Assembly: GCA_963854835.1 (NCBI GenBank)
Contig: OY978528.1
Coordinates: forward strand, 10,882,242-10,946,241
Reading direction: 5' to 3'
Length of the DNA: 64,000 nucleotides
Source of the DNA: Megamerina dolium
Lineage: Eukaryota; Arthropoda; Insecta; Diptera; Megamerinidae
Shown here: positions 1 to 12,019 of the stretch, piece by piece
How the letters are laid out: each line of letters starts with the position of its first letter
How positions within the stretch are numbered: the first letter of the stretch is position 1
Program-made: the position numbers and the translations under genes
The notes under the pieces: generated by a model
What the model was told of the DNA's origin: nothing
Databases searched by the model: none
What the model saw: the letters and a program-made list of their open reading frames with translations, nothing else

Positions 1-2683
1 TTCTTCAAGGCGATATGTTCATTGTTTATTTGTTTTCGTGAAATCAAATGTATTTGAATTTTTATTTCAAAAAAAAAAAAAAAAACAAAAACAAAATCAA
101 TTTTATGCAATAGTTTCGAAAATTTGATAACAAAATTTCATCATACATTTTGTCTAAAGAAATGATTATAAATAAAATTTCAAAATTAAAATACATTTGA
201 TTTCAAATTTGTTGGAATTTAATCAATAAATATTGATCTCATTTCCAAGTTAAAAAAAAAACATAAAAATTTTTAAAAGAAAATAGTAATTCTTTAAGCA
301 AATCAAATAAAATGAAAAATTACAAAAATTCGAGTTTTTGAAAAATAAAAATCATTTTTAAAAAAAAGAAACTAAAATATATATATACAATAGTAAAAAT
401 TTAATTAAAATCCATATTTATACAAGTCTAAAGGCTCAATGATAGAAGCTCAACTTGACAGAAACTCATACTTTGAATTGATTTAAATTTGAGTAGTAAA
501 ATGCAACTCTGCGATCAAATGTGGGGGGAAATAAAAATTGAAAAAAATTGAATTTGTAAATATTTAATCAAAATTATTATTTTATCGACATTTTCGCCAA
601 TAATTACTCATTTTAATTTTTGTCTATCGAAATGCAACTCTGCAATCAGATGTGTGTAAAAAATAATTTAAAAATTTTTTTTTTAAACACAAAAATTATG
701 CAATTACTCAAAAAGTGATTAGAATTGTGTATAAAATTTATTTAAACGCAGAAATATGTCATACAAAGGCAAAGAAAAATGATGTAATCATTAAAAAAGT
801 TATCGAATCCAGAGATGATAAACATTTGGCAATATATTATTTCAAAGAAGAAACATGGGAACAAGTTTAAATCAAAATTTGTGCCAAAAATTACTCTTTC
901 AAGTAAACTAAAGCAAAAACTTGATAAATCAATGAAAATTTTTTCAAATCTTGTAACATAGATTACAAGAAATTTCGGAAGCGTAGAAATTTTACATTTC
1001 AATGAAATTTTCTTCAAAAATTACTACTTCTAGTCAACGAAAATTAGCTGTTTTTGAAAAAAAAAAATTCACACAAGAGCCACTTGAGTTAATCTACTTC
1101 GTGAATACCCCTAATATGGTTATTTTAAGTCAAATTTCTATAATTGAGCCTTAAATAGATGAAAAATTAAAAAAAAAAAAAAAAAGAAATAAAACAAAGA
1201 AATTCAGAGCACAATATTTTAGAGAAATTGACTACAACATTTCTCATTTAAAAATGCCAATTGAATAATAAAAAAAAAAAAATTAAAAAAAAATTGCAAA
1301 TTATTTTATAAAAAAATAATCATCTATAAATTTTTGACAATATACAAATACACTAAAAGCAACAAATTAAAAGAAAGAAATGCACATTCATTAAATTAAA
1401 ATGATTTTTTTTTTGTTTTCTTAAATCATTCATTCATCATCTTCATCATTATAATCATCATCATCTTATCCTCCTCCATCAATATCCTACTTGTATCACA
1501 TATAGGTATGTTGTGTTACGCACTAATAAAAAAAAAAAAAATACTATTCAATACAAAAATAAAATAAAAACCGAAAATCTAAATGTAGGACTGATTTGTT
1601 GTGTTGCGTTCTTGTCAACCATGAAACTTCCCCACTTATAAAGAATTATGTTTATAATTGGAAATTTATAAAATTTTACAAGTTAAATATCTTCTAAGTA
1701 TTTAAGTATCATTCTTTTCATGCTTTTAAAGCTTCTATTCATAATTCTCTATTAGAGTAAAAATTCTTATGAAAAAAAAAAAATCAAAACGCATTCACGA
1801 AAAATGAATATTAAATACAAAACTCCTTACCATCCCACGCACCCGCCCGCCTTCAACCCTCTTCTATTCCATCCCCCAAGGATAATTTCCATTATCCCGC
1901 CCCCCAACTCGTTTGCTCTTTTGTGTGTATTATTGTCAAAAAAGTAATAGGTTCATGTTTCTTCTTTTTCTGCTATTAAAGTGGCATTTTTGCAAATAAA
2001 AAAAAAATACTCGAAAAAAAATTGAAAAAATTACATTTGAAAAAAAAAAAATCAAAGAGAAAAGAATAATTTGTGTTACTCTCTCACACACAAACACACA
2101 CTCACACCCACACACACCCACAAATTGAAATTATGAAAAAGATTTTTTTAACAAAAAAATTTTTTATACAAAATTCAACTCATTTTGTAAAATATCGTCA
2201 TCAAATTATTTACAAATTAAAAATAAAATAAATACAAGAAATAATAATGAGTAAAATAAAAGTAGTACAAGTGAGTGTGATGAGAGAGAGAGAGAGAGAG
2301 AGAGAAAAATATGCCCGCTTTTATAGTAGACACATTTCTCTATACAAATAATTCAAACTTGATTCATTCGTGTGATACAAACAAATCCAAAAAAAAAAAA
2401 AAAGAAAAAAAAAAAAGTAATCCTCCTCCTTCATCTCATTACACATGCTTAAAATTACAAATATGAATTTATGTTGTACTTGTGCAGACTCACACACACA
2501 GCCAACTGCCCAGGCTGTGCGCCATTCTTCTCTTTTGTTTTGTATCACACGCACTCTTTCGTCTGCTTTCCTCTTCTTCTTCTTCTTCTTCTTCGCATTC
2601 AAACAACCCCGTCCGTCGTCCTCCTTCTCATTCACAAAAAAACAAAAAAAAACAAAAAAAATTGTCCTCCCTCCTTCTTCTCT
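1..2683. other. Low-complexity AT-rich DNA downstream of Dcp2 (probable 3' UTR plus spacer)
   Basis: No gene is supported here. The stretch lies just 3' of the Dcp2 stop codon on the minus strand, so its right part is probably Dcp2 3' UTR. I could not fix a polyadenylation site because AATAAA-like words are abundant by chance. It consists of A-runs and T-runs, a CA/CCCA-rich patch near 2090-2125, a (GA)n microsatellite at about 2281-2306 and a CTT/TTC run near 2570-2595. The short open frames in it are built from homopolymers (poly-Phe, poly-Lys, poly-Ser) on both strands and are not credible genes. Confidence 0.6.
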
Positions 2684-5600
2684 TTAGCAAAATACATTTG
2701 CTATAAAATTCTTGGTGAATGAGAAATTCGTCCATGAATTGAAACTTGGTCGAAATTGTTTCAGCTCTTGTTGTTCTTGCTGTTGTTGTTGTTGTACTCG
2801 TTGCTGATACTCCATCATGTGCGCTTCATATGCTTGCTTTTGTTGCTGTTGTGAATTGGTGGTGGTGGTGGTGCGCTTTAAAATGCGTAAATTTGTACCA
2901 GATGCCATGCGCTGCAATTGATGCATGGGATTCATAGCTGCTGCTCCACAGCCGCCCGCTTGTATTATTTGATGATCGAAATTTGTGAATGAAACCGATG
3001 AGGGGCGCGGCCTTTGTACACTATTTGGTGGTGCCAATTGCGTTCCGGCAGCGGTGGTGGCGGCGGCGACGGCGGCTCTGGCTTCTTCTACAACAACAAT
3101 GCCATTGTTCTTGATGTTGCCATCATTACTATTGGTCGTTGATGGCTGAGTGGTTGTTGTAGTTGTTGTTGTTGTTGTTGCTATTGTTGATGGTTGTGGT
3201 GTTGATGCAGCAGCAGCAGCAGTAGCAGCAGCAGTAGCAGCAGCGGCAGCGGCAGCTAATGTTAATAATTCTGTGCCCGACATTGGCGGCGGTGTTACTA
3301 CAACAACATCACGCTGCTGCTTCTTCATAATTTCAACATTGCTGTTGCTGTTGTTGTTGTTGTTGGTTTTATTCTTATTATTTGCATTCGCAACATTGTT
3401 GTTGCTGTTGTTCTTATTATTATTGTTATCAATACTATTACTTAGCTTACCATTATTATTACTGTTATTATTATTCACATTACCTTTCATCAAACCATTC
3501 GAATTGGTGGTATTGGTGGCAATCAACGATTGTTGTTTTTGTAAACGATGTCTTGCATTATTATTATTATTACTATTATTGGCGCTGTTGTTGTTGTTGT
3601 TGTTGTTGTTATATTTATTATCACTTTGCGATTTAGCACGTACTCTGCCATTGACATTGCCACCACTTGCGCCATTATTATTGTTACCAGTATTATTATT
3701 GCATCCAATCGTTTGCTGTTGCTGTTGTTGTTGTTGTTGTTGTTTTTGTGCTTTATTTGTTGCTATGCCAGCAGCAGCAGCAGCAGCTTGCTTTTCAGCC
3801 GATTTTAAATGCTGTTGTTGTTGTTGTTTCTCTTTACGTATCAAATCAAAGGAGCTAACCATCTATAAAATTGTGATTTTTTTGGGGGGGAAGAAAATGT
3901 AAAGAAAAAGAAAAAGAGAAAGTAAAAAAATACATTAGTAAAATAAAAATTAATACATTTGAAATATAGTAAACACGAAAATAATTATATGTATGCGACA
4001 TGGGCGTGGTTTTCATACGATTACGCCCATTTTTTAAATCGTATATAATCGTATGTATTGAATTTTAGGTGGATAGTTTCATTTTCAAGCGCGTAAGGTG
4101 TGAAAAATTGCAAATGGAAGCGGAAATTCGTATGACAGGTAGGCGTGGTTTTCATGCGATTCCGCCCATTTTTCAACATGTCTATTGGTTAATAAATATA
4201 AGCGTAATTACCAAGTTTCAGCTTGATAACTTTATATTTACATGCGAAAAACGTGAAAATATGCATATGAAAGCTTAAGTTTGTATGGGAGGTAGGTGTG
4301 GTTTTTAGCCGACTCCGCCCATTTTTAAACATGGCTTTAAGTTAATAAATAAAAACGTAACTACCAAATTTCAGTTTGATAACTTTATATTAACATACGA
4401 AAAGTGTGAAAATATGCATACGGAAACTTAAGCTTGTAGGGGAGGTAGACGTGGTTTTCATCCGATTCCCCCCATTTTTGAACATGTCTATTGGTTAAAA
4501 AATATAAACGTAACTACCAAGTTTCGGTTTGATAACTTTATATTAACATGCGAAAAGTGTGAAAATTTGCATACTTAAGCTTAAGTTTGTATGGGACGTA
4601 GGTGTGGTTTTCATGCGATTCCAAACATTTTTCAACATGTCTATTGGTTAATAAATATAAGCGTAATTACCAAGTTTCAGCTTGATAACTTTATATTTAC
4701 ATGCGAAAAGTGTGAAAATATGCATACGGAAGCTTAAGTTTGTATGGGACGTAGGTGTGGTTTTTTGCCGACTCCGCCCATTTTTAAACATGGCTTTAAG
4801 TTAATAAATATAAACGTAACTACCGAGTTTCAGCTTGATAACTTTATATTTACGTTCACAAAATAGGAAAATATGCATTCGACAACATATTTTTGTAGGA
4901 AAGTTAAGCATGGTTTCAATCCAATTACATCCCTTCTCTACTAAATCAGTTTTGTGATCAGACAAAAATATTTTTTTTATCAAAATTTAATTTGATAGGC
5001 GTAGTTTCCATCGTATATCGCCCATTCGTGGACCCATCAGTTCAATTTTGAGCACTATCACTCTGCAAATGCGGTAACAATTGGTCAAACGGACGGACGA
5101 ACAGACAGACTGACATGGCTAAATTGTCTCCGCTCCTGATTCACATCTACTAGGTGAAATGGTGATCATTTGACTTTCGATTAAAATATGTTTTTTTGTC
5201 AAAACTCTCTTTTATTCTTTAGAGGTCTTTCAATAATCTGATGCCGTTAAAATAGTGTTCCCTATGCTCCGCTTTTCCCGGAGGCCCATTTCTTCAAGTT
5301 TGGAAACAGCCAATATTCACTAGGGTAAAGTAGCCCAATTTGCAGCAATTTGTAGCCCAATTCATACAAAATTTGCAATAGATTTCGCACATTATCGTCC
5401 GTACCTTTTCTTTTAACTAAATGAGGCCATTTTTCCTCGATTTCATCATTTAAACGGTCCAATAATGCCATATGATAATTGCCGGTAATTGTTTTTCCAC
5501 TTTCAAGGCAATCTATGGCATTGTGGTGGTGGACCTATGTTTTATTCATTGTTCTGGTAAATTGTTTTTGGAATCAGTGACATGATACTGTTTTTGTTTC

Positions 5601-8600
5601 TGAGATTTTTTCATACGCAAATGTTCATTTAAAATATTTAAAACATGTTCAGATGAAATGTTTATGGCTTTAGCAAGCTCACTTAATATCAATCAATGGT
5701 TATCCATCACAATACGAAGGATTTTCTGTAAGATTTCTGGAGTTCTCACCTCAACTGGAGCATCCTCGGTGCTTGTACAACCATATTTAACACTTACAAC
5801 ACTCTTCGAACACAAGAACTTCTTTTTTTTTTTTTTGATTTTTTTTTTTAACAAAACAAATGTAACTGTAAAGCGCCATAATGACAAATCTCGGGATTTA
5901 TCAATTCACTTAAGATTACTATGATGACTTTCACTTTTTAAGAGTGAATTCTAGCAGGGTCTTACTACTGGAGCCTATGGGAGAAATTTGTTTAATCCGT
6001 TGGCCGGATTGATCCATAGATTCTTGAGGAAATAAACTTGGAATCAACGATAAATTCTAGTGTTATTTAACGATTTATAACTTTTCACTATGCACGCCCT
6101 AATATATAGGCTTTATATTTGTTTAATTTTAAAATAACGAAAAAGTAATACTTTTGCTACAAATTTAACTAGAAAAAATTCACCCCAGTTCAATTCGCGA
6201 CTGTCTGCGAGACAAAAATTTGTGTCTTGTATTATTGAAAGCAAGAACCCAACCCTTTGACTGACTAAAGGCAACAATATCGCCCTTAGATTTCATCTCG
6301 TTCATATATGATTATAGCAGAATGATGCTAATTTTTGCAATTTAACCCTCATTTCAAATTGTTGCGAATTTGCAAATTCAACCCTCATTGCAAATTGATG
6401 CGTAAATTTAACAAGGGATGTTAATCAAAATTCAATTTTTAATAAAAAAAAAAAAGTGTATTCTTTTTATATCGAGAGGGTAGAAAATGATATGAAATTG
6501 CTTTTTTTTTCAATAATTTACCTTCTCTCCATGTTGTAATGTACTATTTTGACTTTGACTATGAAACAATTGTCGTTTGGATGACGATGTGGATGCTGTT
6601 GTGTTGGTAGACAATAATGATGTCGCCATTGATGATAAAGTCGATGTTGTTGATGCTACAACACTGGTATTATTATTATTATTATTATTGATAGTATTAC
6701 CAGTATTATTATTGCCATTCTTGGCTGAATTGCGTTGTTTATGATTGCTGTTGTTGCCATTAGTAGCAATATTACTATTATTATTATTCTTTTGAGCTGT
6801 TGTTGTTGTTGCTAGGTTTGTCGGCAAAGAACTTGATAATGCACCTGATGTTGTTGCTGTTGTTCCATTAAAATTGTTATTTTTATTTTGTTGTGGTTGT
6901 TGTTGTTGATTATTATTATTATTATTACTTAAATTAGTTATTTTAATACCATCCAAATCACCCATAGATTTATGGCGTTGTCTTTTTGAACGATTTGATG
7001 CTGCTATAGCAGCAGCAGCAGTACAAGTTGCATCATCCTTATCACCATTAGTAGTATTATTATTATTATTATTACGCATGCATACACCAATAGATGCTCT
7101 TTCATGTCTTAAGGCATTTTTATCATCACTATTAAGTAATTGTTTATTCCTTCTGCAACTGTTGTTGTTGTTGTTGTTGTTCATTGAATGTTTTTGATTA
7201 GCATTATTATTATTGGCAGCAGCTGCAGCAGCGACATTGGTCAATATTGTTGGTGTGTTAGTTGCCATTGCCACAGAACTTCCTATTGTTGTTGGCGTTA
7301 CAGTACCAGCTGCCAATGGTGATGTTGATTTTGGTGGTGATGAGCCCGCCTGACCACTACCGTTGACGCTATTATTATTGGAACATTTACGGCGCGTTTC
7401 AATGCCAACGCCAATACTGCTGCTGTTGCCTGCATTACCAGTACCACCATTACGTTTGTCATTCACCCACTTCTTAAGACGCTTTACAAATGGTATTATC
7501 ATAAAAAATGAATTGGCATTTATGCCCAATTTGGCTTTTGATATGGCATCGTTTTTATTGATTGGCAACGAATCAATCGGAAACCAATCACAGCATTTAA
7601 TCTCATTACGTGTGCGTGGTGAAAATTGCGTCTGCAGCGAAACGTTACGCACTATATACAATCGTGTGTATTGATAATTTATAACAGCCTCAACATAATC
7701 ATTTGGTACAATTAGCTGTGTGATATCGTAACCAGTTTCTTCGTAAACCTGTAATTAACACAAATATATATTTGTAGAAACATAGATTTGATATGCTTTG
7801 TAAATAGTTACTCACCTCTCTTGTTGCACAATGCACTGGATCCTCGTTCTCATTGACTTTACCCTTTGGAAAGCCCCATGAACTTTTAGCAAAATACGAC
7901 TGCACTAATAGGCAATAATTGAGATCTTCAGATATTAGTATTGCCCCAAAGGTGGGTACAGAGAGTTTATAATTTTTCCAATCTTCTAATATTTTATCGA
8001 TTGACGATAAATGTTGTCGTAGAAATGGAATATGCTGTAATGCGAATATATACACAATGAATTTGCAATCAATAGTTCTCGATTTTATTATTTATTTACC
8101 TGAAATATTTGCAGTGCAAACTGTTTCATACCACACGTCGGTAACCTCTTTTCATCCTCCGATGAGCAAAAGAAATCCAAATAAAACCAATTGGCAAGCT
8201 CAATTTGAAAACAAATACGTATTAGATTGCTCAACTCCATATCGGGCACATTAATAATGAAACGACTAGCCAAATCGTCGAGAATATCGGACGGAATTTG
8301 AAAACTAGGCTTGATTACAATACCATCACAGGCAACTGCTCCGCCTCCTGTTACCTCTTGTAAATTGCCATTCGACGTTACAGATGCTCCGACTGCTGCT
8401 GCTGTTGCTGATGTTAACAAAGTCGATGTTGATGCTGATGACGATGACAATGTCGAAGTTGTTATTATTGTTGATGCAGCTAATGCAGCAGCATTGCTGG
8501 TTGGTGCTGATGATGACACTTTTGTGCTCGTATCTAGTAATGAAGACACCAATTGTGTTGTTGGTGACGATGATGATGGTAATAATGATGGCAATGATGT

Positions 8601-9197
8601 CGATGATGATGATGATGCATTTGAACTGGTGGTGTTGATATTTGTTGATAAAGCTGCTGCCGTGGTTTTTGTTGTTGTTATTAGCGTTGATGACGTTGCA
8701 GCAGCAGCGACGGCGGTGCCCGCGGCAGTGGCTGCAGTATCGGTTGGAATAGATGACGAAACATTTGTTTCTTGCCGCTGCCGTTTTGTTGTTGTTTTAA
8801 AACAATTAAGCGTTTGAAATTTAACATTATTATTATTATAGATACAACTATTATTATTATTGTTGTTGTTAACATTTAACATATTCTTAAGAGTAAGAGA
8901 TGCTAGGAGCGCGAGCCCATTATTGGAGGCAATCACTGAAAAGACACAAATCAAATGTATAAATCTTTGATTATAGCAAACTACCTCATAACTTCACTCA
9001 ATTTTCAATCACCTACCATTTTCATTTTTAAGACCTCCCGTCGTGTTGAAAAAACCCACAATGCCATTTTTGGTGGTACTTCTGCCACTACCAACATTGT
9101 TGTTGTTCTTGTTGTTGTACGAAGTCACTGCTCGTGCTGAAGTAGTTGTACGCGATGACGACGGCGACGCAACAATCGAATTTAGAGCAATTTCCAT
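2684..9197 (-). CDS. Dcp2: mRNA-decapping enzyme 2 (Nudix hydrolase), 5 coding exons
   Basis: Removes the m7G cap of mRNAs in cytoplasmic decay (P-bodies) with Dcp1 and activators. Coding exons (minus strand): 9197-9017, 8935-8100, 8034-7816, 7748-6522, 3862-2684. Every junction has GT...AG and the phases (1,0,0,0) close to 1213 aa. The start ATG has an in-frame TAA three codons upstream. The Dcp2 N-terminal Box A domain is about residues 270-339 (from [13 protein letters not shown]). The Nudix fold follows. Its signature starts at G397 and runs through R411-E412-V-Y-E415-E416-x-G418; the metal-binding REVYEE is split by intron 3 after E412. Box B ([16 protein letters not shown]) follows. Residues before about 260 and after about 510 are low-complexity Asn/Gln/Ala/Thr/Ser. 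The protein is far longer than the roughly 800 aa I recall for Drosophila Dcp2, mostly because of these runs. The C-terminus ends in a non-repetitive [17 protein letters not shown] peptide, which supports the last exon. 5' UTR exons were not resolved. Confidence 0.95.
3998..5170. repeat. Tandem repeat array, period 153 bp, with non-repeated 3' flank
   Basis: The motif GYGTGGTTTTCATCCGAYTCCGCCC recurs with starts near 4004, 4143, 4296, 4449, 4602, 4755 and 4908. The spacing is 139 bp once and then exactly 153 bp five times. Each unit also holds the phrases 'ctattggttaataaatata', 'taccaagtttcagcttgata' and 'gcttaagtttgtatggga'. The last unit leads into a 3' flank with the motif acggacggacgaacagacag followed by actgacatggctaaat (about 5090-5125). 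I recall this type of motif from dispersed repeats of many flies. A diverged partial copy sits at 43557-43790. No protein is encoded. Confidence 0.85.
5225..5890 (-). pseudogene. Dead mariner-family transposase fragment
   Basis: Two frames on the minus strand resemble parts of a mariner transposase. The 5' part (about 5890-5560) contains [20 protein letters not shown] and a helix-turn-helix-like stretch ending in [14 protein letters not shown]. The 3' part (5471-5262) begins [18 protein letters not shown] and ends with the C-terminal mariner word [13 protein letters not shown]. The catalytic centre between them is missing and the frame is broken, so it cannot produce transposase. It lies in Dcp2 intron 4 on the same strand as the gene. 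Confidence 0.8.
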
Positions 9198-10331
9198 TAT
9201 TTTTTAATTCCTCCTTTTATTTAAAAATTTTCACAGACTTTATGCTTTCAATTTTCTTAACACTATATGCTTCGTTTTCATAAATTCACACTTCTTTAAA
9301 ATAAAAATGTTATTTAAATAAAAAAAATTGCAGCGTTTCCACGATTTTATTTAATTAAATGGTGGAGGAAAAATAAAAAGATGAAACGCAATTTTCTCGA
9401 ATTAACGACTATAGGACAAAGTGTAGTGGAGAAATTTTCTGAGTGGACTCTGATTACGGGTGTGTAGGAACAAGACAAAGCTATATAACAATTGCAGCCA
9501 AATAGGGTTGCGTTACTCTTACTCACTCGTCTGCTGTTGCTTTCGTAGTTTTTATGTATGCTTTTTGTCACGTACTTTTATATATTTTCAAATATGGCTG
9601 ACAAGTTCCGTAAGTTGATTTGATTTTCACAAATTTCAATGCTGTTATTATTCCTGCTACTATTGATTTTTTCTTGATGTTTTTTCTGTTCGTATTGTAA
9701 ATATGTATACATTTGCTGTATTTATTTCTATTTCTATTGATATTTTCTAATGTTATTGTGATTAATTTAAGTTTTATGCTGCTATTGTTTGTTTTCAGTA
9801 TCGTGAATGTGGAGAGAGCCATCCACAACAGTGCTACCAACCGTAAACTCTCCACAATACAAAATTATTGCTTCACCCTTGAATCACACCACTCAACACC
9901 AAAACAATTTTTCAACACACCACTCTTCGTAGTCTTTTTTAGATGTACTCACTGCTTTTCTCGCCTTGAATTGAGAACTTTCTACAAAATTTTACTTTTT
10001 CGTCTTTTCTATATTCAATGCACTCACACACACCTTGTTCTACAAGTTTTACTCTATTACTATTGTAATAATTCTACACGATTTCTAAAAATTCAGAACT
10101 TTTTTAAAAATATTTTTTCTGGTATTTGGAAAATTTCTTTTCCATGCACTTTGTCTATAGTCTTAACTGCTGCGTTGTCGAAGATTGACTGAAATTCAAC
10201 ACAAAACAGTGTTGCTATACCTTCCACTTTCAAGCCCAGATGGCGAGAAATATTGTAAAACAATATTTATAGTATCAATAAAATTTGACAAAAGAATTAC
10301 TTATAACTAACCGGATTTATTACTATTGCAC
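9198..10331. other. Region upstream of Dcp2 (5' UTR/promoter candidate), no gene
   Basis: This is the sequence 5' of the Dcp2 start codon (minus strand). It must contain the Dcp2 5' UTR and promoter, but I see no motif strong enough to place a transcription start. A 159-codon plus-strand frame at 9713-10192 is Phe/Leu-rich AT sequence without any recognisable domain and is not annotated as a gene. Confidence 0.5.
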
Positions 10332-10719
10332 TAAATCATTATGACCATATCTAATTGCTAAATTGTTTTTATTCGTTTAGGTAGAAAAAATAGTTGTTTA
10401 CACAGTGTTATATACTCTTCCGAGAGATAGTAATCCTCTGGATTTTATATTTTCATCCGACGACGAGACACACATTGTTCATTTCATAATAGCCTATACA
10501 GACGGCAGTTAATTCGAATTAACTAGGTAATCCGGAATTAGGCTGCAGTCTTTCTAGGCTATAAATCATTATGACCATATCTAATTGCTTAATTGCTTTT
10601 ATTCGTTTAGGTAGAAAACATAGTTGTTTACACAGTGTTATATACTCTTCCGAGGGATAGTAATCCTCTGGATTTTATTGCTTCATCCGACGACGCGACA
10701 CACATTGTTCATTTCATAT
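10332..10719. repeat. Direct duplication of a 158-bp block separated by a 72-bp TIR mini-element
   Basis: Bases 10332-10489 and 10562-10719 are near-identical direct copies (offset exactly 230 bp). Both start taaatcattatgaccatatc and both end cacattgttcatttcata. The 72 bp between them (10490-10561) begins agcctatacagacggcag and ends ctgcagtctttctaggct. These are imperfect inverted termini of the same type as the element at 10924-11448. No coding capacity is present. Confidence 0.8.
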
Positions 10720-10923
10720 TAGTATGTTGACATACGAGATTATCTTCATTTTTGAGATTATCACTCAAATCTAGTTTCAAACAAGCAGATTTCCCATATA
10801 AAATTACTAACACCATAATCTAGAATTTTCTGCAAATCCCAATAACGTTGTAAGATTTTTCTCTATGCAGTAGATAGATTTTAGTAATTTAGTTGCGGTA
10901 ATCTCTATGTATATACATATTAT

Positions 10924-11448
10924 AGCCTAGACAGACGGCAGCCTAATTCCGGATTACCGAGTTAATTCGAATTAACTCGGGCATTAACTGCAGCTAATCC
11001 GTATAAACTCTATGAGTTAATTCTCGAAATAAAAGAGGTTTAGGGCAATTTGTTATGGCAACACTGCTGAAAATTGTCTATTGTGAATTTTCTCGATCCA
11101 TTTTACAAAATATTAGGTGTGTTCGCTTATAAAAAAACTTTCAACAATTGTTAACAGTTTTCAACATGAAAAGAGTTGGCGAATAAATAAATCCAGCTCT
11201 CAATTACGAACGGTGAATGTCAATTTACAAGTTTCTGATAGTTTTCAGTTCACGTACTTCTTGTAGATTTTCTCATATCGAGAGTGACAGATGACAGAAA
11301 TTGATAGTGATAGTAATGTAAGTGAGCAGACCTAATAAAACAGCAATCAGCCGTTTAGTTAATCCGCAATACTGCCGTCTGTCAGGTTATTATTTTATTC
11401 GGATTAAGTGCGCCGGTAACCAGATTAACGCTGCCGTCTGTCTAGGCT
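10924..11448. mobile_element. MITE-like element, 525 bp, TIR agcctagacagacggcag
   Basis: The left terminus agcctagacagacggcagc and the right terminus gctgccgtctgtctaggct are inverted complements of about 19 bp. The flanks carry a 5-bp direct repeat, attat, at 10919-10923 and 11449-11453. The interior has no open frame but contains palindromic words such as ttaattcgaattaa. A diverged copy in opposite orientation lies in a mop intron (40058-40580), and a 72-bp miniature sits at 10490-10561. The superfamily cannot be assigned from these data. Confidence 0.8.
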
Positions 11449-11648
11449 ATTATAACATAAACATAGTATAACTACTGTTAAATTTCATTGTAAAGGATGA
11501 CAATATTTTAGTGTTGGGCTTTACAATGTTATGCTATCTACTAGGATTGTTCATATTTTCAAAAATATCGCTTTTCAATATAACGAAATGACGAATTGAA
11601 AAAATCGTAATCGATCAAATCATATTTAAAATCGATATACCGATATAT

Positions 11649-12006
11649 GGGTGCCGTAGCTCAGTGGTTAGTGTTTTCGCTTTCTGATCTGTAGGTCGTG
11701 GTTCAATCCCCGGCTGATGCATAACAAATTTAATATCGATAAGATTTTTCTTTCGAATGGTACCCACCTGTCGGCAAGCAATTGGCAATTCTTCCGACAG
11801 TAACAACTTGCCATGAAAAAGCTTCTAAAAGAATTCTGTGACAAAGCTCAGAAAAAGTGATGTCACAAGTATTCTGCCGTTCGGAACCGGCTAAAATAAG
11901 TAGGTCTCTTCTAATACTGTCCAAATTTAAGACGCACAACAGTAATGGAAGAGAAGCTCGGCCAATGAGCCCTTTGGGGCTTTAAGTGCCACATATTTAT
12001 TTTTTT
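11649..12006 (+). mobile_element. tRNA-derived SINE, full-length copy with 13-bp TSD
   Basis: The head gggtgccgtagctcagtggt is tRNA-like, with a pol III A box (TAGCTCAGTGG) and about 45 bp later a B box (GGTTCAATCCC). The body carries no ORF and contains ttcggaaccggctaaaataa. The element ends in an A/T-rich tail (atatttattttttt). It is flanked by the perfect 13-bp target-site duplication tataccgatatat at 11636-11648 and 12007-12019. It is nearly identical to the copy at 33133-33498, so it is a recent insertion. It belongs to the subtype lacking the 3' hairpin. Confidence 0.92.
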
Positions 12007-12019
12007 TATACCGATATAT

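Larger units (their letters stand above)
3863..6521 (-). other. Dcp2: Dcp2 intron 4 (2.66 kb, repeat-filled)
   Basis: The donor GTAAAT lies at 6521-6516 after a Glu-Lys codon pair. The acceptor TTTATAG lies just upstream of the codon run for MVSSFDL at 3862. Both flanking exons are in phase 0. The intron is much larger than the other Dcp2 introns (65-80 bp). The excess is repeat DNA: a 153-bp tandem array (about 3998-5170) and a dead mariner (about 5225-5890). Confidence 0.85.

Noticed and set aside
3150..3902. 250-codon plus-strand frame rich in Leu, Val and Cys
   Set aside because: It is the complement of the poly-Asn/Gln/Ala exon 5 of Dcp2; triplet repeats read backwards give Leu/Val runs. 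No domain of its own.
8311..8817. 168-codon plus-strand frame rich in Asp and Val
   Set aside because: Antisense of the Ser/Thr/Ala-rich exon 2 of Dcp2; composition is fully explained by the opposite strand.
9713..10192. 159-codon plus-strand frame upstream of Dcp2
   Set aside because: AT-driven Phe/Leu/Ile composition, no motif, no splice support; runs through likely 5' UTR/promoter DNA.
11649..11722. tRNA gene
   Set aside because: The A and B boxes are present, but the sequence is the head of a dispersed SINE with TSD and does not form a clean cloverleaf with a CCA-proximal acceptor stem.
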